A DNA stretch of 5,305 nucleotides from Planctomycetaceae bacterium (GTDB lineage Bacteria > Planctomycetota > Planctomycetia > Pirellulales > Pirellulaceae): assembly GCA_007129635.1 (NCBI GenBank), contig SKVE01000512.1, positions 1 to 5,305 on the forward strand. The letters are read 5' to 3'. The translations under genes and the position numbers were made by a program. The notes beneath the pieces were generated by a model, which saw only the letters and a program-made list of their open reading frames with translations, made no database searches and was not told the DNA's origin. Shown one piece after another: positions 1-5,305 of the stretch. Positions within the stretch are counted from its first letter, which is position 1. Each line of letters begins with the position of its first letter.

Positions 1-846
1 ACGGGCATCACGCTGGCCGAGTACTACCGAGACCAGGGACGGCACGTGGCGGTCTTCGCGGATTCGACCAGCCGCTGGGCCGAAGCGCTCCGCGAACTGG
101 CCGCGCGACTGGAAGAAATGCCGGCCGAAGAAGGCTTCCCCGCCACCCTGGCCACGCGATTGGCTCAGTTCTACGAACGAGGCGGTGCGGTGACCACCTT
201 GGGCGGCCAGGATGGTTCGATCACCATCGTCGGGGCGGTCAGCCCGCCCGGCGGCGATTTCTCCGAACCGGTGACCCAGCACACGCGACGCTTCATCCGC
301 TGCTTCTGGGCCCTGGATACCGAATTGGCCAACGCACGGCATTATCCCTCGATCCACTGGCTGCGTTCCTATTCGGAATATGTCGAGGATGTGCGGGCCT
401 GGTGGGAACTGCGGTCGCCGCAGTGGAGCGAGGTGCGACAGGAGGCGATCGAGGTGCTGCAGCGGGAGGATCGCTTGCAACAGATCGTCAAATTGGTTGG
501 CCCGGACGTGTTGCCCGATTCGCAACGGATGATCCTGCTGACTGCCGATATCCTGAAAGACGGGTTCCTGACCCAAAACGCTTTCGATGAAAAAGACATG
601 TACTGCCACCCCGATCGACAACTGGCTTTGCTGCGGTTGATCATGACGCTGCACCGCCGAGCCAGCCAGATCATCCAGGCCGGAGCGCCGCTGGTACGGA
701 TCCGAGAACTGCCCTGCGTGCCGAAGGTCATCCGCGCCAAACAGGCGTTCGGCAACGAGGAACTGGAAGCGCTGGTAGCCTTGGAACATGAGATGAATCA
801 GCAGTTCGACGACCTGGATAAGGAGTACGAGCGTGATACGATTTGA
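1..846 (+). CDS. atpA: V/A-type ATP synthase (V-ATPase) catalytic subunit A, 3' part (5' end outside window)
   Basis: Catalytic A subunit of a bacterial V/A-type rotary ATPase (also called ntpA). It alternates with B in the A3B3 head and hydrolyses or makes ATP at the A/B interfaces on the cytoplasmic side. The frame is open from base 1, giving 281 residues, about the C-terminal half of a family protein of roughly 580-600, so the P-loop and catalytic GER segment lie outside. Visible family marks, numbered in the fragment, are the Walker B region [17 protein letters not shown] (16-32), [11 protein letters not shown] (38-47), [15 protein letters not shown] (81-95), the [11 protein letters not shown] segment (115-125), and the C-terminal helical domain with [12 protein letters not shown] (161-172) and [11 protein letters not shown] (192-202). 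The stop lies 14 bases inside the subunit B gene. Walker B distinguishes it from subunit B and from F-type beta. Whether H+ or Na+ is pumped cannot be told without the membrane subunits. Confidence 0.97.
   Translation, partial: TGITLAEYYRDQGRHVAVFADSTSRWAEALRELAARLEEMPAEEGFPATLATRLAQFYERGGAVTTLGGQDGSITIVGAVSPPGGDFSEPVTQHTRRFIRCFWALDTELANARHYPSIHWLRSYSEYVEDVRAWWELRSPQWSEVRQEAIEVLQREDRLQQIVKLVGPDVLPDSQRMILLTADILKDGFLTQNAFDEKDMYCHPDRQLALLRLIMTLHRRASQIIQAGAPLVRIRELPCVPKVIRAKQAFGNEELEALVALEHEMNQQFDDLDKEYERDTI
820..825 (+). promoter_or_regulatory. Ribosome binding site of subunit B gene
   Basis: AAGGAG sits 7 bases before the GTG at 833, inside the end of the subunit A gene. It supports GTG as the true start of subunit B, because no ATG gives a better N-terminus. 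Confidence 0.75.
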
Positions 847-2236
847 CGTCCGGGATCGAGGACTGCAGTACGTCGGAACCCATCGGATCGATGGTCCGCT
901 GGTGGTGGTCCAACGGGTAAGGGATGTCGGGTTTGACGAGATCGTCGAGGTGCTGGACGGCGAGGGCAAGCCGCGTTTGGGTCGCGTGCTGGACATTTCC
1001 GATCGCCAAGCGGTGGTCCAGGTGCTGGAGGGAACGACGGGGTTGTCCAACCAGAGTACTCGAGTCCGTTTCTTAGGCGAGAGTTTCTGCCTGCCCGTAT
1101 CCGAGCACATGCTGGGCCGCGTGTTCGATGGGCTGGGACGACCGATGGACGGCGGACCACCGCCCCTGTCCGCCGACCGTCGAGACATCAACGGGCTGCC
1201 GATCAACCCGCACGCGCGACAGTATCCTCGAGAATTCATCCAGACAGGACTCTCGGCCATCGATGGGATGAATGCCCTGGTCCGAGGCCAAAAGCTGCCG
1301 ATCTTTTCAGGAAACGGCCTGCCCCACGATCGCGTGGCCGCCCAGATCGTCCGCCAGGCGCGGCTGCTGGACGAATCGGTCAATTTTTCCATCGTGTTCG
1401 GCGCCATGGGGGTCAAGCACGATGTGGCCGAATACTTTATCCGGAATTTTCAAGAATCGGGGGCGTTGGGTCGAGTCGTGGTGTTCCTGTCACTGGCCGA
1501 TGCACCCAGCGTGGAACGCTTGCTGACGCCTCGCGTGGCCCTGACAATGGCGGAACACCTGGCATTCGATTGCGACCAGCACGTGCTGGTGCTGCTGACC
1601 GATATGACGAACTATTGCGAGAGTCTGCGCGAGGTGGGAACGGCTCGAGGCGAAATCCCAGGACGCAAAGGGTACCCGGGCTACCTGTACTCGGATCTGG
1701 CCAGTCTGTACGAGCGAGCGGGGCGTATCGTCAATTCGCAAGGGTCGGTTACCCAGATGGCCATCCTGACAATGCCCGCCGATGATATCAGCCATCCGGT
1801 GCCGGATCTGACCGGGTACATCACCGAAGGTCAGATTGTGTTGGATCGCACGTTGTACCAGCGTGGCATCTACCCGCCGATCGCCGGTCTGCCCAGCCTG
1901 TCACGTTTGATGAAGGATGGCGTCGGCAAGGGATACACGCGCGACGATCATCCGGCGCTGGCCAGCCAATTGTTCGCCTGCTATGCCTATGTCAAACGGG
2001 TGCGTGCGCTGGCCGACGTGGTGGGCGAAGAAGAGCTGAGCCTGCTGGATAAGGAATACCTGCATTTCGGTGAAACGTTTGAACGCCGGTTCTTGAGCCA
2101 GAAGGAGACCGAGAATCGATCGATCGAAACGACCTTGGAAATCGGCTGGGATGTACTGTCGACGCTGCCTCGCGACGAACTGCATCGGTTGAACGACGAT
2201 CTGCTGGATGAACATTATCGTACAAAGCAGGAATAA
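833..2236 (+). CDS. atpB: V/A-type ATP synthase non-catalytic subunit B
   Basis: Non-catalytic nucleotide-site subunit B (also called ntpB) of the V/A-type ATPase head. The gene is complete at 467 residues, normal for the family. The beta-barrel N-domain covers about 1-75. The P-loop position reads [15 protein letters not shown] (157-171) in place of a Walker A motif, which is the normal degenerate form in B subunits. Further family marks are [10 protein letters not shown] (254-263), [19 protein letters not shown] (280-298), [20 protein letters not shown] (316-335) and [15 protein letters not shown] (353-367). R358 in the last motif aligns with the arginine finger known from Thermus and Enterococcus B subunits. 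The start is GTG, preceded by AAGGAG, and the gene overlaps subunit A by 14 bases, pointing to coupled translation that keeps A and B equal. The stop is one base before subunit D. Confidence 0.98.
   Translation: MIRFDVRDRGLQYVGTHRIDGPLVVVQRVRDVGFDEIVEVLDGEGKPRLGRVLDISDRQAVVQVLEGTTGLSNQSTRVRFLGESFCLPVSEHMLGRVFDGLGRPMDGGPPPLSADRRDINGLPINPHARQYPREFIQTGLSAIDGMNALVRGQKLPIFSGNGLPHDRVAAQIVRQARLLDESVNFSIVFGAMGVKHDVAEYFIRNFQESGALGRVVVFLSLADAPSVERLLTPRVALTMAEHLAFDCDQHVLVLLTDMTNYCESLREVGTARGEIPGRKGYPGYLYSDLASLYERAGRIVNSQGSVTQMAILTMPADDISHPVPDLTGYITEGQIVLDRTLYQRGIYPPIAGLPSLSRLMKDGVGKGYTRDDHPALASQLFACYAYVKRVRALADVVGEEELSLLDKEYLHFGETFERRFLSQKETENRSIETTLEIGWDVLSTLPRDELHRLNDDLLDEHYRTKQE
2229..2232 (+). promoter_or_regulatory. 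Ribosome binding site of subunit D gene
   Basis: AGGA lies 5 bases before the ATG at 2238 and overlaps the last codons of subunit B. It favours 2238 over the in-frame upstream ATG at 2208, which has no such site and would overlap subunit B by 29 bases. Confidence 0.6.
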
Positions 2237-2237
2237 G

Positions 2238-2885
2238 ATGGCCAAGCTGAATGTGGCACCTACGAAATCCAGCTACCTGGAATTGAGCCGGCAACTGGAC
2301 ACGGCCAAGGAGGGTTACGATCTGCTGGATCAAAAACGGCAGATCTTGGTGTACGAATTGATGAGTCGGTTGGGGCGAGCTCGAGATGCCGAACGCCGGC
2401 TGAACGAAACGCTGGTACCGGCCCACGAGGCCTTGCGAGATGCCGTGTTGGACGTCGGTTCGGCAGGCGTGGATCGAGCGACATTGGCCGTCGTCTTCGA
2501 CCACCAAGTCGATATCAGCCAACAGAACCTGATGGGCATTCGTCTGCCCACCGTCACCGCCATGACCGCCGATCTGAGCATCCAGTTCGGCATCGGCGGC
2601 ACATCCGCCCAGACGGATACGGCCATGCAGAGCTTCATCGAGGTGCTGCCCCTGCTGGCCGAATTGGCCGAATTGGAAAACGCCGTCATCCGACTGGCAC
2701 GCGAACTGCGGAAAACGCAACGGCGCTGCAACGCGCTGTCCAAAGTCTTTATTCCGGATTACTCGGAAACCATCAACTATATCCAGTCGAATCTGGAAGA
2801 ACGAGAACGCGAGTCCTTCATCATCCAGAAGATGATCAAGGACCGTCTTGCCCGTGAAGCCGAAGAGGACAAACGCCATGGCTAA
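2238..2885 (+). CDS. atpD: V/A-type ATP synthase central stalk subunit D
   Basis: Subunit D (also called ntpD) is the central rotor shaft that turns inside the A3B3 head and links it to the membrane ring. The protein has 215 residues, close to the usual length of about 210. The N-terminal long helix carries the hallmark APTKSSYLELSRQLDTAKEG (7-26) and then LLDQKRQILVYEL (29-41). A more globular middle (about 75-130) follows. The second long helix runs from about 131 to 205 with RRCNALSKVFIPDY (162-175) and LEERERESFIIQKMIK (186-201). Both ends are heptad-rich and charged, as expected for the antiparallel coiled coil. The start was set at 2238 because the family begins close to the APTK motif and a ribosome site precedes it. 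The gene follows B after one base and overlaps the stress-protein gene by 8 bases. No subunit F, C or E gene follows. Confidence 0.97.
   Translation: MAKLNVAPTKSSYLELSRQLDTAKEGYDLLDQKRQILVYELMSRLGRARDAERRLNETLVPAHEALRDAVLDVGSAGVDRATLAVVFDHQVDISQQNLMGIRLPTVTAMTADLSIQFGIGGTSAQTDTAMQSFIEVLPLLAELAELENAVIRLARELRKTQRRCNALSKVFIPDYSETINYIQSNLEERERESFIIQKMIKDRLAREAEEDKRHG
2864..2869 (+). promoter_or_regulatory. Ribosome binding site of the stress-protein gene
   Basis: AGAGGA lies 8 bases before the ATG at 2878, within the end of the subunit D gene. It supports 2878 rather than the upstream in-frame start at 2848. Confidence 0.6.
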
Positions 2886-3330
2886 GTCACTGATCAACCA
2901 CATCCTGATCCTGGTCGACGGTACGAAATCGTCGTTCCAAGCCGCCGATTATGCGATCGATCTGGCCCGGACCGTCGGCGCCCAACTCACCGCGCTGGCG
3001 GTCGTCGATACGGATACGCTCAGACAACTGCTGAACGTGAAGATCCTGGTGGACACCGAAATGCAGGAATTCGAGCGCGAGCTGGAACAAAGCGCCCAGA
3101 ACCAATTAGACGAAGTTCGGCAACGAGCCATGAACCGGCGAGTCAAGTTCGATGCCGTACGACGATCCGGCAACAGCGAAGTGATCGTCCCCATCGAACT
3201 GGCCGAACGTAAAGTCGATCTGTTGGTCATGGGGGCCTTTCAATCGGAAAAGGTCAAACATGACTTGATCGCTCGACAACGGCAGCAGATCCTGGACCGA
3301 GCCGTTTGCTCGATCGTCATCGTGAAATGA
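2878..3330 (+). CDS. Universal stress protein (UspA family) domain protein with degenerate nucleotide-binding motif
   Basis: A single Usp domain of 150 residues, the usual length for a soluble one-domain member. The fold signature is seen in HILILVDG (8-15), with the conserved first-strand aspartate at D14. A helix follows (19-32), then GAQLTALAVVD (34-44), a long charged helix (about 58-87), and the closing pattern VDLLVMGAF (113-121) to CSIVIVK (144-150). ATP-binding family members carry G-2x-G-9x-G-S/T after the fourth strand. Here only the first glycine (G119) remains, and Q122, A132 and R133 stand where the others should be, so classical ATP binding is doubtful. The start at 2878 has a good ribosome site and overlaps subunit D by 8 bases. 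The four-base ATGA overlap with the next gene places it inside the ATPase transcript. A role in ATPase control or stability is possible but only inferred from position. Confidence 0.9.
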   Translation: MAKSLINHILILVDGTKSSFQAADYAIDLARTVGAQLTALAVVDTDTLRQLLNVKILVDTEMQEFERELEQSAQNQLDEVRQRAMNRRVKFDAVRRSGNSEVIVPIELAERKVDLLVMGAFQSEKVKHDLIARQRQQILDRAVCSIVIVK

Positions 3331-4466
3331 TGCTCGCGATCAACGGACGTTGCCGCATCGCCCTGGTGATCACCGAATTGGAGCCCGGCGGCGCGGAACG
3401 CTGCCTGGTTCACCTGGCAACGGGGTTGCCCCCTGAACATTTCGAAACCACCGTCTACTGCCTGGCCGCTCGGCCCGCCACCGACCAGGATCTGCTGGTC
3501 CGCCGCCTGGAACAACAGGCCATCCCCACGCGTTTCCTGAACGCTCGTACCATCTGGCAGGCACCGGCCACCCTGGCCCGTCTCCGTCGCCTGCTGCGCG
3601 ACCACGTTCCGGACATCGTCCAATCGTTTCTGTTTCACGCCAACGTGCTGAGCGCATTGGCCGTGGGCGGCCGTGAACGTCCGGCATTGTTTACCGGGGT
3701 CCGAGTCGCAGATCCGTCACGCTGGCGTCAGCGAGTCGAAGCGTGGACCAGTCGCCGCGCTCGACAAATCGTTTGCGTCAGTCGCGATGTGGCCGATTTC
3801 TGCAGGGATCAGGCTGCCTTTCCCCGCGACAAATTATGCGTCATCCCCAACGGCATCGATCTTGCGACCTACCAGCCAACGCAACGACAAACCTCGGATC
3901 GACTCGGATTGCCCGAGAACCGCCGCATCCTGCTGTTCGTCGGTCGACTGCACCGTCAGAAGGCCGTCGATTGGTTGCTGGATCAATCGCCCCAGTTCCT
4001 GGCGCGGTTGCCTCAACACGACCTGATCCTGGCCGGCGACGGTCCACAACGACAGGCTCTGCAGAGGCAGGCCGAGCATTTGGGAATCGCCCACCGAGTC
4101 CATTTCCTGGGGTACCGAGACGATATCCCTGACCTGCTGGCCGCTGCCGACCTGTTGATCCTGCCATCGCAATGGGAAGGCATGCCCAACGTTCTGCTAG
4201 AGGCCATGGCCAGCCGTTTACCCGTGGTCGCCACCCGCGCCGCCGGAGTGACCGAGTTGCTCGGGCCGTTGGCCGACCAGCAAACCATCCAGCACGGCGA
4301 TCATCACGCATTGGTCGAAACCAACGTACGCATCGTCCAACATCCCGAATTGGCTCGACAATGGGGGCGAGCCAACCACCAACGAATCGCCGAACAATTC
4401 ACCCTGCGACAAATGATCGAAAACTACCGCCGCCTATACCAGCAAGCCACCGCCAACACCCCGTAG
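3327..4466 (+). CDS. Glycosyltransferase, GT4-like (GT-B fold)
   Basis: Retaining GT-B glycosyltransferase of 379 residues, a typical length, probably cytoplasmic or peripheral at the membrane, with no signal peptide or transmembrane segment. The N-terminal acceptor domain starts with RIALVITELEPGGAERCLVH (10-29), whose GGAER loop is common in GT4 enzymes. The C-terminal donor domain begins near VIPNGID (172-178). It carries VGRLHRQKAVDWLL (205-218) with the expected phosphate-contacting Arg/Lys, LILAGDGP (233-240) and the E-x7-E motif from E284 to E292 (EGMPNVLLE), then a conserved switch to VVATRAAGVTEL (300-311). The acceptor and sugar are not readable from sequence. The gene begins at ATGATG overlapping the stress-protein stop by four bases and lacks a clear ribosome site, so translation is probably coupled. 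An upstream TTG at 3306 would fall inside that gene. The stop codon is provided by the repeat array that starts at about 4460. Confidence 0.95.
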   Translation: MMLAINGRCRIALVITELEPGGAERCLVHLATGLPPEHFETTVYCLAARPATDQDLLVRRLEQQAIPTRFLNARTIWQAPATLARLRRLLRDHVPDIVQSFLFHANVLSALAVGGRERPALFTGVRVADPSRWRQRVEAWTSRRARQIVCVSRDVADFCRDQAAFPRDKLCVIPNGIDLATYQPTQRQTSDRLGLPENRRILLFVGRLHRQKAVDWLLDQSPQFLARLPQHDLILAGDGPQRQALQRQAEHLGIAHRVHFLGYRDDIPDLLAAADLLILPSQWEGMPNVLLEAMASRLPVVATRAAGVTELLGPLADQQTIQHGDHHALVETNVRIVQHPELARQWGRANHQRIAEQFTLRQMIENYRRLYQQATANTP

Positions 4467-4482
4467 CCCCGTAGCCCCGTAG

Positions 4483-4502
4483 CGGAATTTGCCAAAATTC
4501 CG
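4483..4502. repeat. Hairpin of repeat unit 1
   Basis: The arms CGGAATTT (4483-4490) and AAATTCCG (4495-4502) are perfectly complementary, giving an 8-bp stem with a GCCA loop. It starts 17 bases after the glycosyltransferase stop. No T-run follows on either strand, so a Rho-independent terminator role is unproven, though the hairpin could slow 3' decay of the transcript. Confidence 0.85.
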
Positions 4503-4528
4503 ACACCCGTAGCCCCGTAGCCCCGTAG

Positions 4529-4548
4529 CGGAATTTGCCAAAATTCCG
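4529..4548. repeat. Hairpin of repeat unit 2
   Basis: An exact copy of the hairpin at 4483-4502, with the same 8-bp stem and GCCA loop, 46 bases further on. The partial copy at 4553-4569 holds only the 3' arm and cannot form this stem by itself. Confidence 0.85.
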
Positions 4549-4593
4549 ACACTGCCAAAATTCCGACACACTCCCATCCGTCATCTTCCGCAC

Positions 4594-4613
4594 GACGGAT
4601 AAAAATATCCATC
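4594..4613. repeat. Small imperfect inverted repeat
   Basis: GGATA (4597-4601) and TATCC (4606-4610) pair around an AAAA loop, and the outer bases GAC and ATC add two more pairs with one C-A mismatch. It is close to a 'GGACA-AGAA-TGTCC' type of hairpin that I recall near similar repeats in planctomycetes. That link rests on memory. Confidence 0.5.
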
Positions 4614-4675
4614 CTACCGTGTCCTTTCGGCAAACGTGCGTGAACTCGTGACCAGGCGTTGGCGTACATTGTCGC

Positions 4676-4691
4676 TCGACTCTGGAGTCGA
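4676..4691. repeat. Palindrome TCGACTC-TG-GAGTCGA
   Basis: Seven-base arms are separated by two bases. As a hairpin it would be a 6-bp stem with a CTGG loop. It could be a protein-binding site or another copy of a dispersed repeat. There is no neighbouring gene start that makes an operator likely. Confidence 0.55.
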
Positions 4692-4725
4692 AACGAAGGA
4701 GGACCGTTGCACGCGATCAAAAAGG

Positions 4726-4766
4726 GAACGGCCGGGCGACGGCTAACGGAGGCAAAGCGGCCGTTC
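4726..4766. repeat. Nine-base inverted repeat with 23-base loop
   Basis: GAACGGCCG (4726-4734) is the exact reverse complement of CGGCCGTTC (4758-4766). The intervening 23 bases show no further strong pairing. It might be a structured remnant of a mobile or dispersed repeat. No function can be assigned. Confidence 0.5.
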
Positions 4767-4806
4767 GAACGCTGGCGACAAGGGTGCCGTAGGCCCGGCA
4801 GGATTC

Positions 4807-4820
4807 CCACGGAACCGTGG
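4807..4820. repeat. Palindrome CCACGG-AA-CCGTGG
   Basis: Perfect six-base arms are separated by AA, built on the same 6-2-6 plan as the core of the palindrome at 4676-4691 but unrelated in sequence. Function unknown. Confidence 0.45.
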
Positions 4821-5062
4821 ATGCTGGCAGCCGAAACGACACACCCCAACTGATGATGCTCGCGGCGGTTGGTCTTCATGTTTTGGCCTCCCTGAATCTG
4901 CTGGAGAAAATGCGTTTGCATGAAGCGATCGGCGATCGGGGCTCTGGAACTACTCGTTGCGGCGCACGCCCTCGGTCTGAATGCAGGACTACCATGGCTT
5001 TGAAAAATGTGGCTCGCGATGGGGTTCGCACGGCTGCAAAAACATGATAAATTCCGAGTCCC

Positions 5063-5305
5063 ATGAGTAAAACGATGCCCGATCCATGCATGCCCCTCAC
5101 CGAAGCGGAAGAACTCGCCTACCTGGAACATATTAAGGGGAAAATCACCTCCGAGCTGGACTCGATCACCAGGAAGATGCACGCCAGGCACACGGAAATG
5201 CTCGACTTGAAGACCTATCTGCAGGAAAACAAGGCAGACATGGATCATGTCGAAAAGGCTGCGGCGCGACAGTCGATCGAGATGATGACAAACATCGTCG
5301 AGCGA
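5063..5305 (+). CDS. N-terminal part of a coiled-coil protein, possibly a HelD-like (UvrD-like SF1) helicase; 3' end outside window
   Basis: An open frame of 81 codons runs off the end of the window. An in-frame TAA at 5048-5050 limits the start, and ATG 5063 is the first candidate, with only a weak GAG four to five bases before it. ATG 5075 is an alternative. The segment from residue 13 on is almost entirely helical and charged (LTEAEELAYLEHIKGKITSE, then LDLKTYLQENKADMDHVEKA). This resembles the N-terminal coiled-coil arm of HelD-type helicases, which release RNA polymerase from stalled complexes. In that family a similar YLE...I...L stretch and a W/L-ENK-like turn precede the helicase core. 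No P-loop or helicase motif is inside the window, so the product name is tentative. The gene follows a long non-coding gap and is probably its own transcription unit. Confidence 0.6.
   Translation, partial: MSKTMPDPCMPLTEAEELAYLEHIKGKITSELDSITRKMHARHTEMLDLKTYLQENKADMDHVEKAAARQSIEMMTNIVER

Larger units (their letters stand above)
4460..4569. repeat. Tandem intergenic repeat: two identical 46-base units plus a 17-base partial copy
   Basis: Unit 1 (4460-4505) and unit 2 (4506-4551) are identical. Each consists of a CCCGTAG start, two CCCCGTAG octamers, the palindrome CGGAATTTGCCAAAATTCCG and ACA. The 17 bases at 4536-4552 (TGCCAAAATTCCGACAC) are immediately repeated at 4553-4569. From memory, GTAG plus GGAATTTGCC palindromes recur between genes in Pirellulaceae, but I could not search for this. 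Read on the minus strand, the repeat gives SEFWQIPLRGYGATG-like peptides, which are spurious because a period of 46 shifts frame from copy to copy. There are no spacers, so it is not a CRISPR array. Confidence 0.9.
4570..5062. other. Intergenic region without a convincing gene
   Basis: About 490 bases lie between the repeat array and the next gene. No frame shows recognisable protein family motifs. Two short stretches look weakly protein-like in different + frames: an alanine/leucine-rich piece from 4853 (MMLAAVGLHVLASLNLL) and another from 4935 (GALELLVAAHALGLNAGLPW), which ends in a TGA at 5000-5002. They could be parts of a frameshifted, decayed gene or chance. On the minus strand an AGGGAGG is followed 7 bases later by an ATG at 4879, but the frame then reads into the repeats. 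The region also has several small inverted repeats, listed separately. No tRNA or rRNA was recognised by eye. Confidence 0.6.

Noticed and set aside
1301..1345. Loss of the Walker A motif in subunit B as a mutation
   Set aside because: B subunits of V/A-type ATPases normally have this degenerate SGNGLPH-like segment, so it is the expected form and not a defect.
2208..2237. Longer N-terminus for subunit D from ATG 2208
   Set aside because: The ten extra residues do not fit the family start, there is no ribosome site, and they overlap subunit B. ATG 2238 follows AGGA and begins close to the APTK motif.
2848..2877. Longer start for the Usp gene from 2848
   Set aside because: The extra residues lie before the first beta strand and match nothing in the family. 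ATG 2878 has a good ribosome site.
1992..2903. A 303-codon open frame on the minus strand across subunits B and D
   Set aside because: It lies opposite well-supported V-ATPase genes with clear family motifs, and its translation has no recognisable domain. It is a shadow frame in GC-rich DNA.
3306..3326. TTG start for the glycosyltransferase
   Set aside because: It adds seven residues inside the Usp gene with no ribosome site. ATG 3327 in the ATGA overlap is the more usual arrangement.
4460..4569. CRISPR array
   Set aside because: The copies touch directly with no unique spacers, the units are internally built of octamers, and no cas genes are in the window.
4726..4766. Integron attC-like recombination site
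   Set aside because: The nine-base arms pair well, but I could not find the conserved core sites of attC at the expected places, and no cassette or integrase is visible.
5000..5050. Promoter for the gene at 5063
   Set aside because: TTGAAA (5000-5005) resembles a -35 box but has no -10 box at the right distance, and TGATAA (5045-5050) has no suitable -35 box. The match is too weak to call.
4424..5248. A 274-codon minus-strand gene
   Set aside because: It runs through the start of the + strand coiled-coil gene, the gap and the repeat array, and its C-terminus is made of repeat-derived peptides such as SEFWQIPLRGYGATG. A single gene of this extent is unlikely.

Overview
The window most likely comes from a planctomycete of the Pirellulaceae (Rhodopirellula and relatives). 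This is an inference from two things: a bacterial V/A-type ATPase gene cluster, and, just after the last gene of the cluster, an intergenic repeat built from GTAG-CCCC units followed by CGGAATTTGCCAAAATTCCG. I recall that kind of repeat from Pirellulaceae genomes, but I could not run a search. The DNA is GC-rich, and all recognised genes lie on the + strand.

Positions 1-4466 hold a tightly packed gene string with overlapping or nearly touching ends. It contains the 3' half of the V-type ATPase catalytic subunit A (1-846), the non-catalytic subunit B (833-2236, GTG start), the central-stalk subunit D (2238-2885), a universal stress protein-like protein (2878-3330) and a GT4-type glycosyltransferase (3327-4466). 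Junctions are a 14-base overlap, a 1-base gap, an 8-base overlap and a 4-base ATGA overlap, so translational coupling and one transcript are likely. A and B form the hexameric ATPase head and D is the rotating shaft. The membrane subunits (I/a and K/c) and stator subunit E are not downstream, so they must lie upstream of the window or elsewhere. The promoter is also outside the window. The stress-protein gene fused so closely to the ATPase genes is the most interesting coding feature. It has lost most of the usual nucleotide-binding signature of its family.

Positions 4460-4569 are a repeat array: two identical 46-base units, each ending in an 8-bp-stem hairpin, plus a 17-base partial copy. 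The repeat begins inside the glycosyltransferase gene and supplies its stop codon. From 4570 to 5062 there is about 490 bases with no convincing gene, several small inverted repeats, and some short reading-frame pieces that might be remnants of a decayed gene.

At 5063 a new gene starts and runs off the window. Its first 81 residues are helical, look like a coiled coil, and resemble the N-terminus of HelD-type (UvrD-like superfamily 1) helicases. That assignment is tentative. Overall the window is mostly ordinary housekeeping and accessory DNA. I found no clear new system. The ATPase/stress-protein coupling and the repeat-invaded 3' end are the points worth checking.
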